From Mollicutes bacterium (GTDB taxonomy: Bacteria > Bacillota_I > Bacilli_A > Izemoplasmatales > Izemoplasmataceae): DNA of 64,000 nucleotides. Shown here piece by piece: positions 1 to 7,997 of this stretch. Every line of letters begins with the position of its first letter. Within the stretch, counting starts at the first letter, position 1. The notes under the pieces are model-generated. The model made no database searches. It was not told where the DNA came from and worked only from the letters and a program-made list of their open reading frames with translations. The stretch is from NCBI GenBank assembly GCA_003555335.1, contig PWHD01000021.1, positions 1-64,000 on the forward strand, given 5' to 3'. The translations under genes were made by a program, and so were the position numbers.

Positions 1-319
1 CCCCTTCCAAAATATAAGTTGTAATTATCCCTAATTTTATCAAATTATACCACATTTAAGCACAAATAAAAACGCTTCCTATAAATTGCGAATAGTTTAT
101 TTGTCATAAAACAATGTTTTTTACAATTTAGATGATGTTCTATTTAGTCAATGTAGTAGCTACTAATATTGATATCAGAAAAACAGTTTTTATGACTCTG
201 TTTCTCTTGATATTTTGTACTCATTTTAAATTGTATAGCTTCTTTATTATATTGAACAGCGCACATGTGTCGCAATTGAGAAATATGTTGAAAAAAGAAA
301 CACTGTAAATAAAAACAGT
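1..319. other. AT-rich intergenic stretch without a gene
   Basis: I see no credible coding frame here. The stretch is far richer in A and T than the genes that follow. It has many stops in all frames and a 12-base perfect palindrome centred near 159/160 (TAGTAGCTACTA). It probably holds the promoter and leader of a gene that lies to the left on the minus strand, plus spacer before the terminator at 320-349. Confidence 0.6.
44..52 (-). promoter_or_regulatory. extended -10 box of a gene off the left edge
   Basis: The minus strand reads TGGTATAAT, an extended -10 element. About 35 bases further on, at the very edge of the window, it reads GGAAGGGG, which resembles a ribosome-binding site. A minus-strand gene therefore probably starts just left of base 1. 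No convincing -35 box is present. Confidence 0.35.
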
Positions 320-349
320 AAAAAAGACGGACAAAAATCCGTCTTTTTT
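320..349 (-). terminator. intrinsic terminator of the arsR-permease-thioredoxin operon
   Basis: GACGGA at 326-331 pairs with TCCGTC at 338-343. The stem is extended by runs of six A and six T. On the minus strand the hairpin is followed by a T run, and it overlaps the stop codon of the last gene of the operon. Confidence 0.85.
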
Positions 350-590
350 ACGACTGGTGTTTTGAAAGAAGACGCATCAGCTTCTTGGAGCTGGGAATCT
401 GGCCAGTCAGAATAACCTTACCGTCTACAACAAGCCCCGGTGTCTTCATGACGCTGTAGGCGGAGATCTGTTCGATGTCTTCGATCTTTTCGATGTCCGC
501 ATCAAGCCTCAGATTCCTTACCGCTTCTTTAATGTTTTCTTCCAGTCTTTCGCAGTTCTTGCAACCCATGCCCAGTACTTTGATTTTCAT
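348..590 (-). CDS. small thioredoxin-like redox protein (CxxC)
   Basis: This is an 80-residue protein of the mini-thioredoxin family, also called redox-active disulfide protein 2. The active-site pair is C10 and C13 (GCKNC), followed by a helix. A cis-proline-like TPG occurs later in the chain, as in thioredoxin folds. I chose the second ATG, because the first one abuts the AGGAGG site while the one at 590 has six bases of spacing. It is the last gene of an ArsR-controlled operon, right behind a permease with a conserved CSC motif. It probably passes electrons or metal ions to that partner. No signal peptide is visible, so it acts in the cytoplasm. Confidence 0.8.
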   Translation of the reverse strand: MKIKVLGMGCKNCERLEENIKEAVRNLRLDADIEKIEDIEQISAYSVMKTPGLVVDGKVILTGQIPSSKKLMRLLSKHQS

Positions 591-592
591 GT

Positions 593-1639
593 TCATCCTC
601 CTATCACCAAGCCGGCAATCAGACCCACGGCCGCGGAGAAAATCACAACCATGGTGAAGAATGCCGTGCTTTTTTTGACTCCGAGTACTCTTGAGATCAC
701 GATCATGTTCGGCAGACTGAGCGTCGGCCCGGCCAAAAGAAGGGCGACCGCCGGTCCTCTGTGCATCGAAAGCCGGTCGATGAACATCGTCACGATCGGC
801 ACCTCGGTCAAGGTGGCGAAATACATGAACGCCCCGAACACCGAGGCAAGCAGATTAGAAAGGTAGGTGTTCTCACCGACTAAGGAGACCATGAGTGCTT
901 CCGACAAAAGGCTTCCGATCACGCCCGCAAGGAAAATCCCGATGATGAAAAGCGGAATGATCTTCTTCGCCAAGGTGAGCGTTTCGAAACCCCAGACCCT
1001 GAGCTCATCCGGCGTGAAATAGATAAACGCCTGAACCAAAACAACCACAGCCATGATCAGTGTCAGATAGGGATTGACATACCAAAGGACGAGCACGGAA
1101 AGAAGCGTGGTGAAAAAAAGCGTGTTCTGCCACCAGGGCCGCGGTGCGGTGTCGATGGCGTCGAACATCCGCGCATCCGCTTCGACTATTTCACTTTTTC
1201 TGAAGATCACAAACATCAAAAACCCGATCAGCAGCGCAAGAAAGACCGCACCGAAAACACGGGCGAAACCGATATCGATGCCGATCAGGGAAAACGTCAT
1301 CGTGATCGCCAGGATATTGATCGCCGGCCCCGAAAACAAAAATGCGATCGCCGGCCCGATGCCCGCACCCTTCTTGCGGATGCTCGCGAACATCGGCAGC
1401 ACCGAACACGAACAGACCGTGAGCACCGCGCCGGATACCGATGCCACCAGATAGGAAAGCCACTTGTTCGCCTTCGGACCGAAAAAGCGGATCACCGCGC
1501 CTTGCGACATGAACGCCACAATCGCCCCTGAAAGGGAAAACGCGATGGAAAGCGATATGAAGCGCGCAAGAATAAAATAGTCGCGCAAGGCCGAAATACC
1601 GGCCGTGAAAAGATCAATCAACGTCTGCACAATCATCAT
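593..1639 (-). CDS. permease of the DUF318/ArsP (YraQ) family
   Basis: This is a 348-residue polytopic membrane protein with about eight hydrophobic segments. It carries the family motif CSCSVLP at about residues 76-82, followed by a glycine-rich helix (GAGIGPAIAFLFSGPAIN). A second, related half has GPTLSLPN. Relatives include the organoarsenical exporter ArsP and many permeases of unknown substrate. It lies between an arsR-type regulator and a CxxC mini-thioredoxin, so the three genes look like a metal or metalloid response operon. The start is uncertain: ATG at 1639 touches the GAAGG site, and GTG at 1630 is better spaced. The substrate cannot be read from the sequence. Confidence 0.8.
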   Translation of the reverse strand: MMIVQTLIDLFTAGISALRDYFILARFISLSIAFSLSGAIVAFMSQGAVIRFFGPKANKWLSYLVASVSGAVLTVCSCSVLPMFASIRKKGAGIGPAIAFLFSGPAINILAITMTFSLIGIDIGFARVFGAVFLALLIGFLMFVIFRKSEIVEADARMFDAIDTAPRPWWQNTLFFTTLLSVLVLWYVNPYLTLIMAVVVLVQAFIYFTPDELRVWGFETLTLAKKIIPLFIIGIFLAGVIGSLLSEALMVSLVGENTYLSNLLASVFGAFMYFATLTEVPIVTMFIDRLSMHRGPAVALLLAGPTLSLPNMIVISRVLGVKKSTAFFTMVVIFSAAVGLIAGLVIGG

Positions 1640-1661
1640 CCTTCGTCCTATGAACCATCAT

Positions 1662-1997
1662 CTATGGACACCGGTACGAAGACGGATCGCCTTCGCTCTT
1701 CTTCTTATCTTCTTTGAGCACGGGATAATCATCGCTGTGTTTGGAAATCAGCGATATCAGTTCATGCTCCAGCGCGTCTTCCAAGGTGAGTTCGTAATAG
1801 ATGAAACGTTCCTCCCGCTTCGCCTTCACATAACCCTTGTCCCTCAGTTTTGTCAGATGCTTAGACACCGTCGGTTGTGATACGCCCAGCAAACCGACGA
1901 GCTCACAGACACAAAAGGACTTCCGGTGCAACAACATCACAATCCTGAATCTATTCGAATCGGCGATGAGCTTGAAAAAATCGGCAAGCTTCTCCAT
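1662..1997 (-). CDS. ArsR/SmtB-family transcriptional repressor
   Basis: This is a 111-residue winged helix-turn-helix protein. The metal-sensing motif of ArsR proteins is present as FCVCEL, with C29 and C31 at the start of the recognition helix region. It is followed by the QPTVSKHL recognition helix and a wing. The start at 1997 has the site GAGGG five bases upstream; the ATG at 2009 is an alternative. The gene heads the operon that ends in the permease and the thioredoxin-like protein. Repressors of this family let go of DNA when they bind arsenite, antimonite or a similar thiophilic ion. The C-terminal tail is short and polar and ends in CP. Confidence 0.88.
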   Translation of the reverse strand: MEKLADFFKLIADSNRFRIVMLLHRKSFCVCELVGLLGVSQPTVSKHLTKLRDKGYVKAKREERFIYYELTLEDALEHELISLISKHSDDYPVLKEDKKKSEGDPSSYRCP

Positions 1998-2041
1998 GGT
2001 ATCCCTCATTTTCTCTCTATGGTGTTTATATACCTACATGT

Positions 2042-2072
2042 GCATATTAGCATATAATGGATTGCGCTTCAA
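2042..2072 (-). promoter_or_regulatory. promoter and likely ArsR operator
   Basis: On the minus strand TTGAAG (2067-2072) and TAATAT (2044-2049) are 17 bases apart. The direct repeat GCATAT-TA-GCATAT at 2042-2055 lies across the -10 box. This is where an ArsR-type repressor would block transcription. The role of the repeat is inferred from position only. Confidence 0.5.
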
Positions 2073-2111
2073 GCCCAATCGTCTTTTTTTGAGAATCGCT
2101 CCCACCCGGCA

Positions 2112-2143
2112 CTAAAAAACCCGTGAAGGAAATCCTTCACGGG
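2112..2143 (-). terminator. intrinsic terminator after the rhodanese gene
   Basis: An 11-base-pair perfect stem (2120-2130 with 2133-2143) has a two-base apex. On the minus strand it is followed by TTTTTT. Confidence 0.85.
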
Positions 2144-2152
2144 ACGAATGGA

Positions 2153-2632
2153 TCAATCCGGCATACCGGCGATCAGATAATCGCCGCGGTAATAGATGAT
2201 GCCGCCGGCGTCATAGACCGTTTCATAACCGAGCGCTTCGAGCACACGCAACACATAAGCACTTCGGCGGCCGCTTCTGCACATCAGGATGATGGTCTCA
2301 TCTTGTGGAAACAGGACTCTCAGTGCGTCCGCATCGAGGATGTCTGAATTTCTGAAAACGAAATCCGGTGTCGGCGCAAGCAGGCCCCCGCCGACCAACA
2401 TCTCCTCGTAGGAAAGGACGGAGAACCCGTCGATGTGGCCGCTCACCGCGATTTCATCATCATTCCTGAGGTCGATATAGACGGTATCTTCCTGGTTCAG
2501 ATAATTGTCGATGGTGCGCATCGAGACATCATCGGTGCCGCCGCAGGCGGTTAGAACCGCGACCACCACGAGACTCAAAAACATCACTGAGCGCTTCGAA
2601 AGAAGCGTGAATGTCCGTTTAGTCAGCCGCAT
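2153..2632 (-). CDS. rhodanese-domain lipoprotein
   Basis: This is a 159-residue protein. It has a basic N-terminus, a hydrophobic segment and a lipobox LTAC with the lipid-carrying cysteine at C30. The rest is a single rhodanese domain with the active loop CRSGRRS, catalytic C118. Extracytoplasmic single-domain rhodaneses of this kind handle sulfane sulfur or thiols, and the natural substrate is unknown. Its start overlaps the end of the upstream subtilase within a few bases, so both are translated from one message. An internal ATG at residue 17 would give a shorter signal peptide that is also plausible. Confidence 0.82.
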   Translation of the reverse strand: MRLTKRTFTLLSKRSVMFLSLVVVAVLTACGGTDDVSMRTIDNYLNQEDTVYIDLRNDDEIAVSGHIDGFSVLSYEEMLVGGGLLAPTPDFVFRNSDILDADALRVLFPQDETIILMCRSGRRSAYVLRVLEALGYETVYDAGGIIYYRGDYLIAGMPD

Positions 2633-2633
2633 C

Positions 2634-4733
2634 TCAGGTGATCACCTTTCTGATGAGGAAAGCGAGCGCGACCACTGCGAGGGCGATCAGCGAGACCACG
2701 TGGATCCACGCCGTGTCATCGGCGGCGATGGCGAATTCCTGTTCGAAAATATCCCCGTCCTGATCGGTGATGCGCACTTCATAGTGCCCGGGTTCGCTGA
2801 AAGTCGCACCGCTTTCGACCGTTTCCCCGTTGACCTCGACAGTGATCTCTGCGTCATCGAACGTGATGGTGACGGGGTCTTCGTAAACCGCGCCGTCATC
2901 GAAGCCATCGATTTCGGGCGGGGCTTTTTCCTCATACACCGCGATCAGGGTGAAATCATGAGCCGGCATGGTCGCATCGTCGAAATCGAAGCGCTCGCCG
3001 TCTTTTTCCCAGTGACTGAAGACATGGGCGGCGCGACCGGGTTCTTCAGGCGCTTCCAATGCCTCGCCGTATTCGGCGTCGACCGGTTCGATATCCGTCC
3101 CCTCACCGGTATCGAAGGTGATGGTGTATGTCTCGACTTCGAAGCGCGCATAAAGGGTCATATCCGTATCCGGCATGGTGTCGAAGACGAACGCCTGTTC
3201 GAAGTCCTCGTCCTCATACCATCCTTCGAAACTGTGTCCCTCTTTCTCGGGCGGATCAGGGGCGTCGATGGTTTCCCCGTAAGGCGCGGTGATCGGATCG
3301 ACCGCGGTGGCGTCATAAGTCTCAAAGGTGATGGTGAAGGTATCCGGTGCGAAGATGGCCTCGATGGTGTGGTCGCTTGTGACGTCTTCAAAGGTGTAGC
3401 TTTCGGTCACGCCGATTGAGTTTCCATCGACGATGACCTCATCGATCACGTAGCCGCTGGTCGGCAGGACAAGGAAGGTCTGCGACTCGCCTTCTTCCAA
3501 CAGGATGGTTCCCTCGGGATCAAGCGCGCCGCCTTCGCCGCTCGTGGCTTCGATCACATATTCCGCCGCCACATCGACCGCGGCCTGCACGGCGAGGTCG
3601 GGACGGATCATGCCATGGCCCTGTTCGGTACCGGGAAAGCCGAGGTCCTCGGCGGTATCGCGAAGGATCTGTCTGACCTGTTCATTCGTGAAATCCTCGT
3701 TCAGCGACCAGACGAGCGCCGCCGCGCCGGCGACATGGGGTGCGGCCATCGAGGTGCCGCTTCTGATGCCGTAGTCGTTTCCAGGCAGCGTGCTTTCGAT
3801 CTCGACGCCCGGCGCGATGAACTCGATTTCTTCGCCGTAGGAAGAAAAATCAGGAAAAAAATCGTTACCGGTCAGGGGATGGGACCCCGACGCGGAGACG
3901 GCGATCACCTGATCATAGGCGGCGGGATAGAGCACGTTACCGTCATTGTCGCCTTCGTTGCCGGCCGAACTGATCAACAGATGACCGGCGTTGTAGGCAT
4001 CCTCGACCGCGTCGGCGAGCGGGCCTGAATTCTCGCCGAGGCCAAAGCTCATCGTGATGATGGGAATCTCGTTATCCATCGCCCAGTCGAGGCCGTCGAT
4101 AATGGAGAGGGTCGTGCCCGAGCCGTTGTCGCCTTCAAGCGCCTTGATCGCATAAAGGTCGACACCGGGGGCGACACCGACTTGGCCCTGGTTGTTTTGA
4201 AGGGCGGCGAGGATGCCGGCCACGTGGGTGCCGTGGCCGTCGAAATCCTCGCCCCAGTGCGAATCATTGATCGTATTGACACCGCCGACCACATCGAGGT
4301 CGACATGGTTTTCATCGATGCCCGTATCCATCACGGCGACACCGACATTCCTTCCGGTGGTCACATCGAAGGTGGCGAAAGGATAATCCTCGGTGCCGAA
4401 GACCCGTTCGACGTTCCAGGTCACGCTCTCTTGAAGGGTGACGGTGCGGACGCTATCGAATGATCTGAGCCCCGGCATGGTCTCGATCAGGCTTATCGCG
4501 CTCTCAGGGAGATGCACCTGGAGGATGTTCAGACGGGAAAACGCCCTTTCCACGATGCCGCCGTGGTCTTCGATCCACGTATTGTCGGGCAAACCGGAAA
4601 AGGAGATCAACATCTCGTGCATTGGATCGTCATCCGGCGTCTGTGCCTGGGTGATGGCACCCGCGGATACAATGACTAACGCCATGAGGATGACGGTCAA
4701 AAATCGTCTCGTGGTCCTTAAGGAATCTTTCAT
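2634..4733 (-). CDS. subtilase (S8) with InlB-type repeats and C-terminal membrane anchor
   Basis: This is a 699-residue secreted serine protease. In order it shows a signal peptide (about 1-31), an inhibitor-I9-like propeptide (about 38-105), and a subtilisin domain with D136, H167, oxyanion N259 and S328 in GTSMAAPHVAG. A small beta domain (about 390-462) follows, then two InlB/Listeria-Bacteroides repeats (465-534 and 535-602). A C-terminal transmembrane helix ends in RKVIT. It should therefore sit on the outer face of the membrane. The start at 4733 has AAGGAG eight bases upstream; an ATG at 4763 lies inside the -10 box and is excluded. The next upstream gene is a paralogue. Confidence 0.92.
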   Translation of the reverse strand: MKDSLRTTRRFLTVILMALVIVSAGAITQAQTPDDDPMHEMLISFSGLPDNTWIEDHGGIVERAFSRLNILQVHLPESAISLIETMPGLRSFDSVRTVTLQESVTWNVERVFGTEDYPFATFDVTTGRNVGVAVMDTGIDENHVDLDVVGGVNTINDSHWGEDFDGHGTHVAGILAALQNNQGQVGVAPGVDLYAIKALEGDNGSGTTLSIIDGLDWAMDNEIPIITMSFGLGENSGPLADAVEDAYNAGHLLISSAGNEGDNDGNVLYPAAYDQVIAVSASGSHPLTGNDFFPDFSSYGEEIEFIAPGVEIESTLPGNDYGIRSGTSMAAPHVAGAAALVWSLNEDFTNEQVRQILRDTAEDLGFPGTEQGHGMIRPDLAVQAAVDVAAEYVIEATSGEGGALDPEGTILLEEGESQTFLVLPTSGYVIDEVIVDGNSIGVTESYTFEDVTSDHTIEAIFAPDTFTITFETYDATAVDPITAPYGETIDAPDPPEKEGHSFEGWYEDEDFEQAFVFDTMPDTDMTLYARFEVETYTITFDTGEGTDIEPVDAEYGEALEAPEEPGRAAHVFSHWEKDGERFDFDDATMPAHDFTLIAVYEEKAPPEIDGFDDGAVYEDPVTITFDDAEITVEVNGETVESGATFSEPGHYEVRITDQDGDIFEQEFAIAADDTAWIHVVSLIALAVVALAFLIRKVIT

Positions 4734-4762
4734 CGCTGTCACTCCTTTGTCTTCACGCTTCA

Positions 4763-4791
4763 ATTATAGCACGTGCCGTGGTGTCCGATAA
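4763..4791 (-). promoter_or_regulatory. promoter of the first subtilase and rhodanese genes
   Basis: TATAAT (4763-4768 on the minus strand) has a weak TTATCG box 17 bases upstream. Transcription would start about 20 bases before the ATG at 4733. Confidence 0.6.
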
Positions 4792-4818
4792 AGCATGATG
4801 ATTGTTGAATCACATCAG

Positions 4819-4842
4819 AAAAAGGCGGCCCACGCCGCCTTT
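4819..4842 (-). terminator. intrinsic terminator of the second subtilase gene
   Basis: AAAGGCGGC (4821-4829) pairs with GCCGCCTTT (4834-4842), with a four-base loop and TTTTT after the stem on the minus strand. The stem overlaps the stop codon. Confidence 0.85.
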
Positions 4843-7787
4843 TAGCCTGTAAAACGTTTGATGAGGATGAAAAGGCCCAGTGAGGAAAGGGTGATGAACG
4901 AAGCGAATTCACCCCAGGGATTTTTCGGTTCGGCGATGATGAACGACCAATGAAACTCGATGCCGTCCTCATTGATGATGTGCACCTCGTAAAGTCCGGG
5001 CGCACTCACTGTGTCGCCGGTTTCGATCGGTTCGTCGTTGATGGTGATGGTGCCTTCTTCGAACTGGATCAGACGTGTTTCACCGGTCGCATAGACACCC
5101 CGGTCTTCGAATCCCTCGATCTCGGGCGGCACGACCTGGAGATAAAAGGCCGTGATGATAAGATCCCTATCGGGCATCCGACTGTTTTCAAAGTCGAAAG
5201 GTTCGTCATCCTTCATCCAGTACTCGAACCGGTGCGCGGGTCTGGTCGGCGCATCGGGCTCGGGGATGGGCGCATCGAAGGTGATTTGCATGGGCGCGAC
5301 GTAACTGCCGCCTCTGGTGTTGAAATGGACGGTGTAGGTGTTGATCTCCCACTTCGCATAGAGCGTGCGGTCACCGGCAGGCATCGTATTTGAAACAAAG
5401 GGCTCGCTGAACGCCGCATCGGTGTACCAGCCGGTAAACGTATGTCCGCGTTTTTCAGGCGCATCCGGCATGACGATGGTCGCGCCGAAATCAAAGACAC
5501 GCGGATAGACCTGGCTGCCTTCTCCGCTTTCAAAGGTGATGGTATAGGTGTTGACGGTCCAGCCCGCATATAAGGTAAGGTCGGTGGCCGGCATCGTGTC
5601 GAAGATGAACGGCTCGTCCGGGCTCGAGTCGGTGTACCAGCCGGGGAAGGTGTGGCCGGTCTTGACGGGGGTGGAAGGGGCGCTGATCGGGGCACCGAAG
5701 GTTCTGGTGAGCGGATCGATCGTATGCCCGGTTCCGGTATCGAAAGATAGGATGTAGTCGTTGATCTGCCACTTGGCATAAAGCGTCCGGTCTTCGGCGG
5801 GCATGGTATCGAAGACGAACGGGTCGTTGAAGGATGTATCGGTGTACCAGCCAAGGAAGCTGTGGCCTTCCAAAAGCGGTGCGTCCGGTGGGTCGATCGC
5901 GGTGCCCGGTTCTTCGATGATCGGCCCGACGTCGCTGCCACCCATGGCATCGAATGTGATTACTTGGCCGACGAGGGTCCACTTCGCATAGAGGGTGAAA
6001 CTGGCGGCCGGCATGGTGCTGAAAACATAGGGCTCGGTGAAGGCCTGATCGACATACCAGCCTTCGAACGCATGACCGTATTTCTCCGGTTCCTCGGGGG
6101 CGGTGATCGTTTCTCCGTAATACTCCGTGAGCGGCGCGACATCATCGCCGTCGCCGGTCTCGAAGGTGATGGTGTACAAGTTCACTTCCCACTTCGCATG
6201 CAGCGTCAAATCTTCGGCGGGCATGGTGTCAAAGACGAAAAGCGCATCATAGGCCTCGCTTTCATACCAGCCTTTAAAACTGTGACCTTCCAAAGAAGGC
6301 TGATCGGGCGGGTCGATGGTGTCGCCGAAAAATGCCGTGATGGGACTGACGGCACTGCCGCCATGGGTATTGAAAACGATGGTGTATTCGGTCTGTGCGA
6401 AGAAAACCTCGATGGTGTGATTCGCATGGACATCGGTGAACGTGTAGGTCGAAGGGGCCCCGATATCGGTGCCGTCGACAAGCACGTGTTCGACCGCATA
6501 CCCGGTATCGGGGATGAAATCGAAACTCACCGATTCACCCGCATCGACATTCACAATGCCCGAAGGCGAGATGGAACCGCCTTCGTTGCTTGTGGCGTTG
6601 ATGAAGTAATCGGTGGTGTCAAGGGCGAGCTGTACAGACAGATCGGCGCGGACCATCCCGTAGCCCTGCTTGTCGGCGGAAAGTCCGACATCTTCGGCAC
6701 TGTTTCTGAGGATGTCACGAACCTGTTCGTTGGTCAGACCGGGCATCGCCGACCAGATGAGCGCCGCGACACCGGACACATGGGGCGCCGCCATCGAGGT
6801 TCCGCTTTTCGATCCGTAAGAGCTGTTGGGAAGGGTACTTACAATATTCGAACCCGGTGCGATCAGTTCGATCGCATCGCCGTAGGAGGAAAAATTCGCG
6901 AGACGGTCCTGACCGGAAGGGTGGGTCGCGGAAGCGGAGACAGCGATCACCGATTCATAAGCGGCGGGGTAGAGGATCTCGGCACCGTTGTCGCCGTCGT
7001 TCCCGGCCGCCGCGATCAGAAGATGCCCCGCACCATAGGCGGTGTCGAGCGCATTTTCGAGGGCCGACGAATGTGACGGTGTGCCGAGACTCATGTTGAT
7101 GATCGGGATGCCCTGTGAGACGGCCCAGTCGATACCGTCGATCAAGGACGAGGTGGTCCCGGTGCCATCTTCGTTATCCAGGGCCTTGATGGCGTAAAGA
7201 GCGGCGTCCGGTGCGACACCGACCACGCCGAGGTCATTTTTGAGCGCGGCGATGGTTCCCGCGACGTGGGTCCCGTGGGAATTGGGGTCCGAACCCCAGT
7301 CCGTGTCGTCGATGGTGTTGGTGCCGCCGGCAACATTCAAATCGGGGTGGAACCGGTCAATGCCGGTATCGATCACCGCGACGCCGACACCGGTGCCGGT
7401 CGTGAGGTCGAAGGTGTCGAATGGAAAAGTCTCGTCATCGAACACCCTGTCAACGCCCCAGGGTACGGAGTCCGACAAGGAAAAGACAATCTGGTTTTCT
7501 TCGATGCTGCGGACGAAAGGACTGTTATAAAGGGCGAAAATGGCGGATTCGGGGATGTCGGCTTGCGTCGTCGGGAAATTCATGAAAGTTTTTTTAACCG
7601 TACCGCCATAGGTTTCGATCAGATGCGCGGGCGCATTCGGTTCGAAAGTGACGAGCATATCCCGGCTGCCGTTTTCAAGCGGTTTTTGGGCGGATAGGTC
7701 GAATGAGGCGCCACCCATGAGAAAAATCAGCGTCATAACGCTTAAGATGAGCAGGATCGGCTTGTTGAATCGCTTGATTTTTTTCAT
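4842..7787 (-). CDS. large subtilase (S8) with six InlB-type repeats and membrane anchor
   Basis: This is a 981-residue secreted serine protease and paralogue of the neighbouring 699-residue one. It has a signal peptide (about 1-33) and a propeptide (about 42-105). The catalytic residues are D140, H171 and S331, with oxyanion N263. A beta domain lies at about 395-464. Six repeats follow with an exact 70-residue period from residue 467 to about 885, each with a core GHxFxGWY and a TMPAxDxTLYAKW end. A domain with PPEIEGFEDRGVY comes next, then a transmembrane helix ending IKRFTG. There is no LPXTG motif. AGAGG precedes the ATG. It probably processes surface or environmental protein while tethered to the membrane. 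Confidence 0.93.
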   Translation of the reverse strand: MKKIKRFNKPILLILSVMTLIFLMGGASFDLSAQKPLENGSRDMLVTFEPNAPAHLIETYGGTVKKTFMNFPTTQADIPESAIFALYNSPFVRSIEENQIVFSLSDSVPWGVDRVFDDETFPFDTFDLTTGTGVGVAVIDTGIDRFHPDLNVAGGTNTIDDTDWGSDPNSHGTHVAGTIAALKNDLGVVGVAPDAALYAIKALDNEDGTGTTSSLIDGIDWAVSQGIPIINMSLGTPSHSSALENALDTAYGAGHLLIAAAGNDGDNGAEILYPAAYESVIAVSASATHPSGQDRLANFSSYGDAIELIAPGSNIVSTLPNSSYGSKSGTSMAAPHVSGVAALIWSAMPGLTNEQVRDILRNSAEDVGLSADKQGYGMVRADLSVQLALDTTDYFINATSNEGGSISPSGIVNVDAGESVSFDFIPDTGYAVEHVLVDGTDIGAPSTYTFTDVHANHTIEVFFAQTEYTIVFNTHGGSAVSPITAFFGDTIDPPDQPSLEGHSFKGWYESEAYDALFVFDTMPAEDLTLHAKWEVNLYTITFETGDGDDVAPLTEYYGETITAPEEPEKYGHAFEGWYVDQAFTEPYVFSTMPAASFTLYAKWTLVGQVITFDAMGGSDVGPIIEEPGTAIDPPDAPLLEGHSFLGWYTDTSFNDPFVFDTMPAEDRTLYAKWQINDYILSFDTGTGHTIDPLTRTFGAPISAPSTPVKTGHTFPGWYTDSSPDEPFIFDTMPATDLTLYAGWTVNTYTITFESGEGSQVYPRVFDFGATIVMPDAPEKRGHTFTGWYTDAAFSEPFVSNTMPAGDRTLYAKWEINTYTVHFNTRGGSYVAPMQITFDAPIPEPDAPTRPAHRFEYWMKDDEPFDFENSRMPDRDLIITAFYLQVVPPEIEGFEDRGVYATGETRLIQFEEGTITINDEPIETGDTVSAPGLYEVHIINEDGIEFHWSFIIAEPKNPWGEFASFITLSSLGLFILIKRFTG
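5133..6389 (-). repeat. six tandem 70-residue InlB-type repeats
   Basis: The six copies start at residues 467, 537, 607, 677, 747 and 817 of the large subtilase, giving a constant period of 210 bases. Copies differ clearly in sequence, so the array is old rather than freshly expanded. The last copy is the most diverged (YWMKDDEPFDF replaces the usual GWY segment). Repeats of this class are beta-grasp modules used as spacers or adhesion surfaces. Confidence 0.85.
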
Positions 7788-7844
7788 GGTGAACGCCTCT
7801 TTTTTGTTTTTGTTAGTACTATTATATCATAAACAGGTTCGGTT

Positions 7845-7875
7845 ATTATACCATATGATGGGTATTCATTGTCAA
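7845..7875 (-). promoter_or_regulatory. promoter of the large subtilase gene
   Basis: On the minus strand TTGACA (7870-7875) and an extended TGGTATAAT (-10 at 7845-7850) are separated by 19 bases. The long spacing is offset by the TG extension. A second TATAAT at 7821-7826 lies closer to the gene but has no -35 box. Confidence 0.6.
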
Positions 7876-7952
7876 CAATCAAGCATCCGGAATCAATCGC
7901 CAGTGGCAAGATGATATGGTTTTTTTTGAATTGATGGCGATGCGAAAATGAA

Positions 7953-7980
7953 GGGCTTCCCGTAAGGTGACGGGAAGCCC
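7953..7980 (-). terminator. terminator hairpin after the nucleotidase gene
   Basis: An 11-base-pair perfect stem (7953-7963 with 7970-7980) closes a six-base loop. The T tract that follows on the minus strand is interrupted (TTCATTTTC), so it may be leaky. Confidence 0.6.
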
Positions 7981-7997
7981 TGAGATTGTCGTTTTTA

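Noticed and set aside
2505..3419. Long plus-strand frame of 304 codons opposite the first subtilase gene
   Set aside because: It is a shadow of the repeat-rich protease. It has no ribosome site and no recognisable domain, and it lies wholly within a certain gene.
5133..6389. CRISPR or DNA-level direct repeats in the subtilase gene
   Set aside because: The 210-base period comes from protein repeats in frame. The units are diverged, with no spacers and no cas genes.
5862..7076. Plus-strand frame of 404 codons opposite the large subtilase gene
   Set aside because: Same reason: codon bias of the protease gene leaves the antisense frame open. The protein is rich in Gly, Arg and Asp without any motif.
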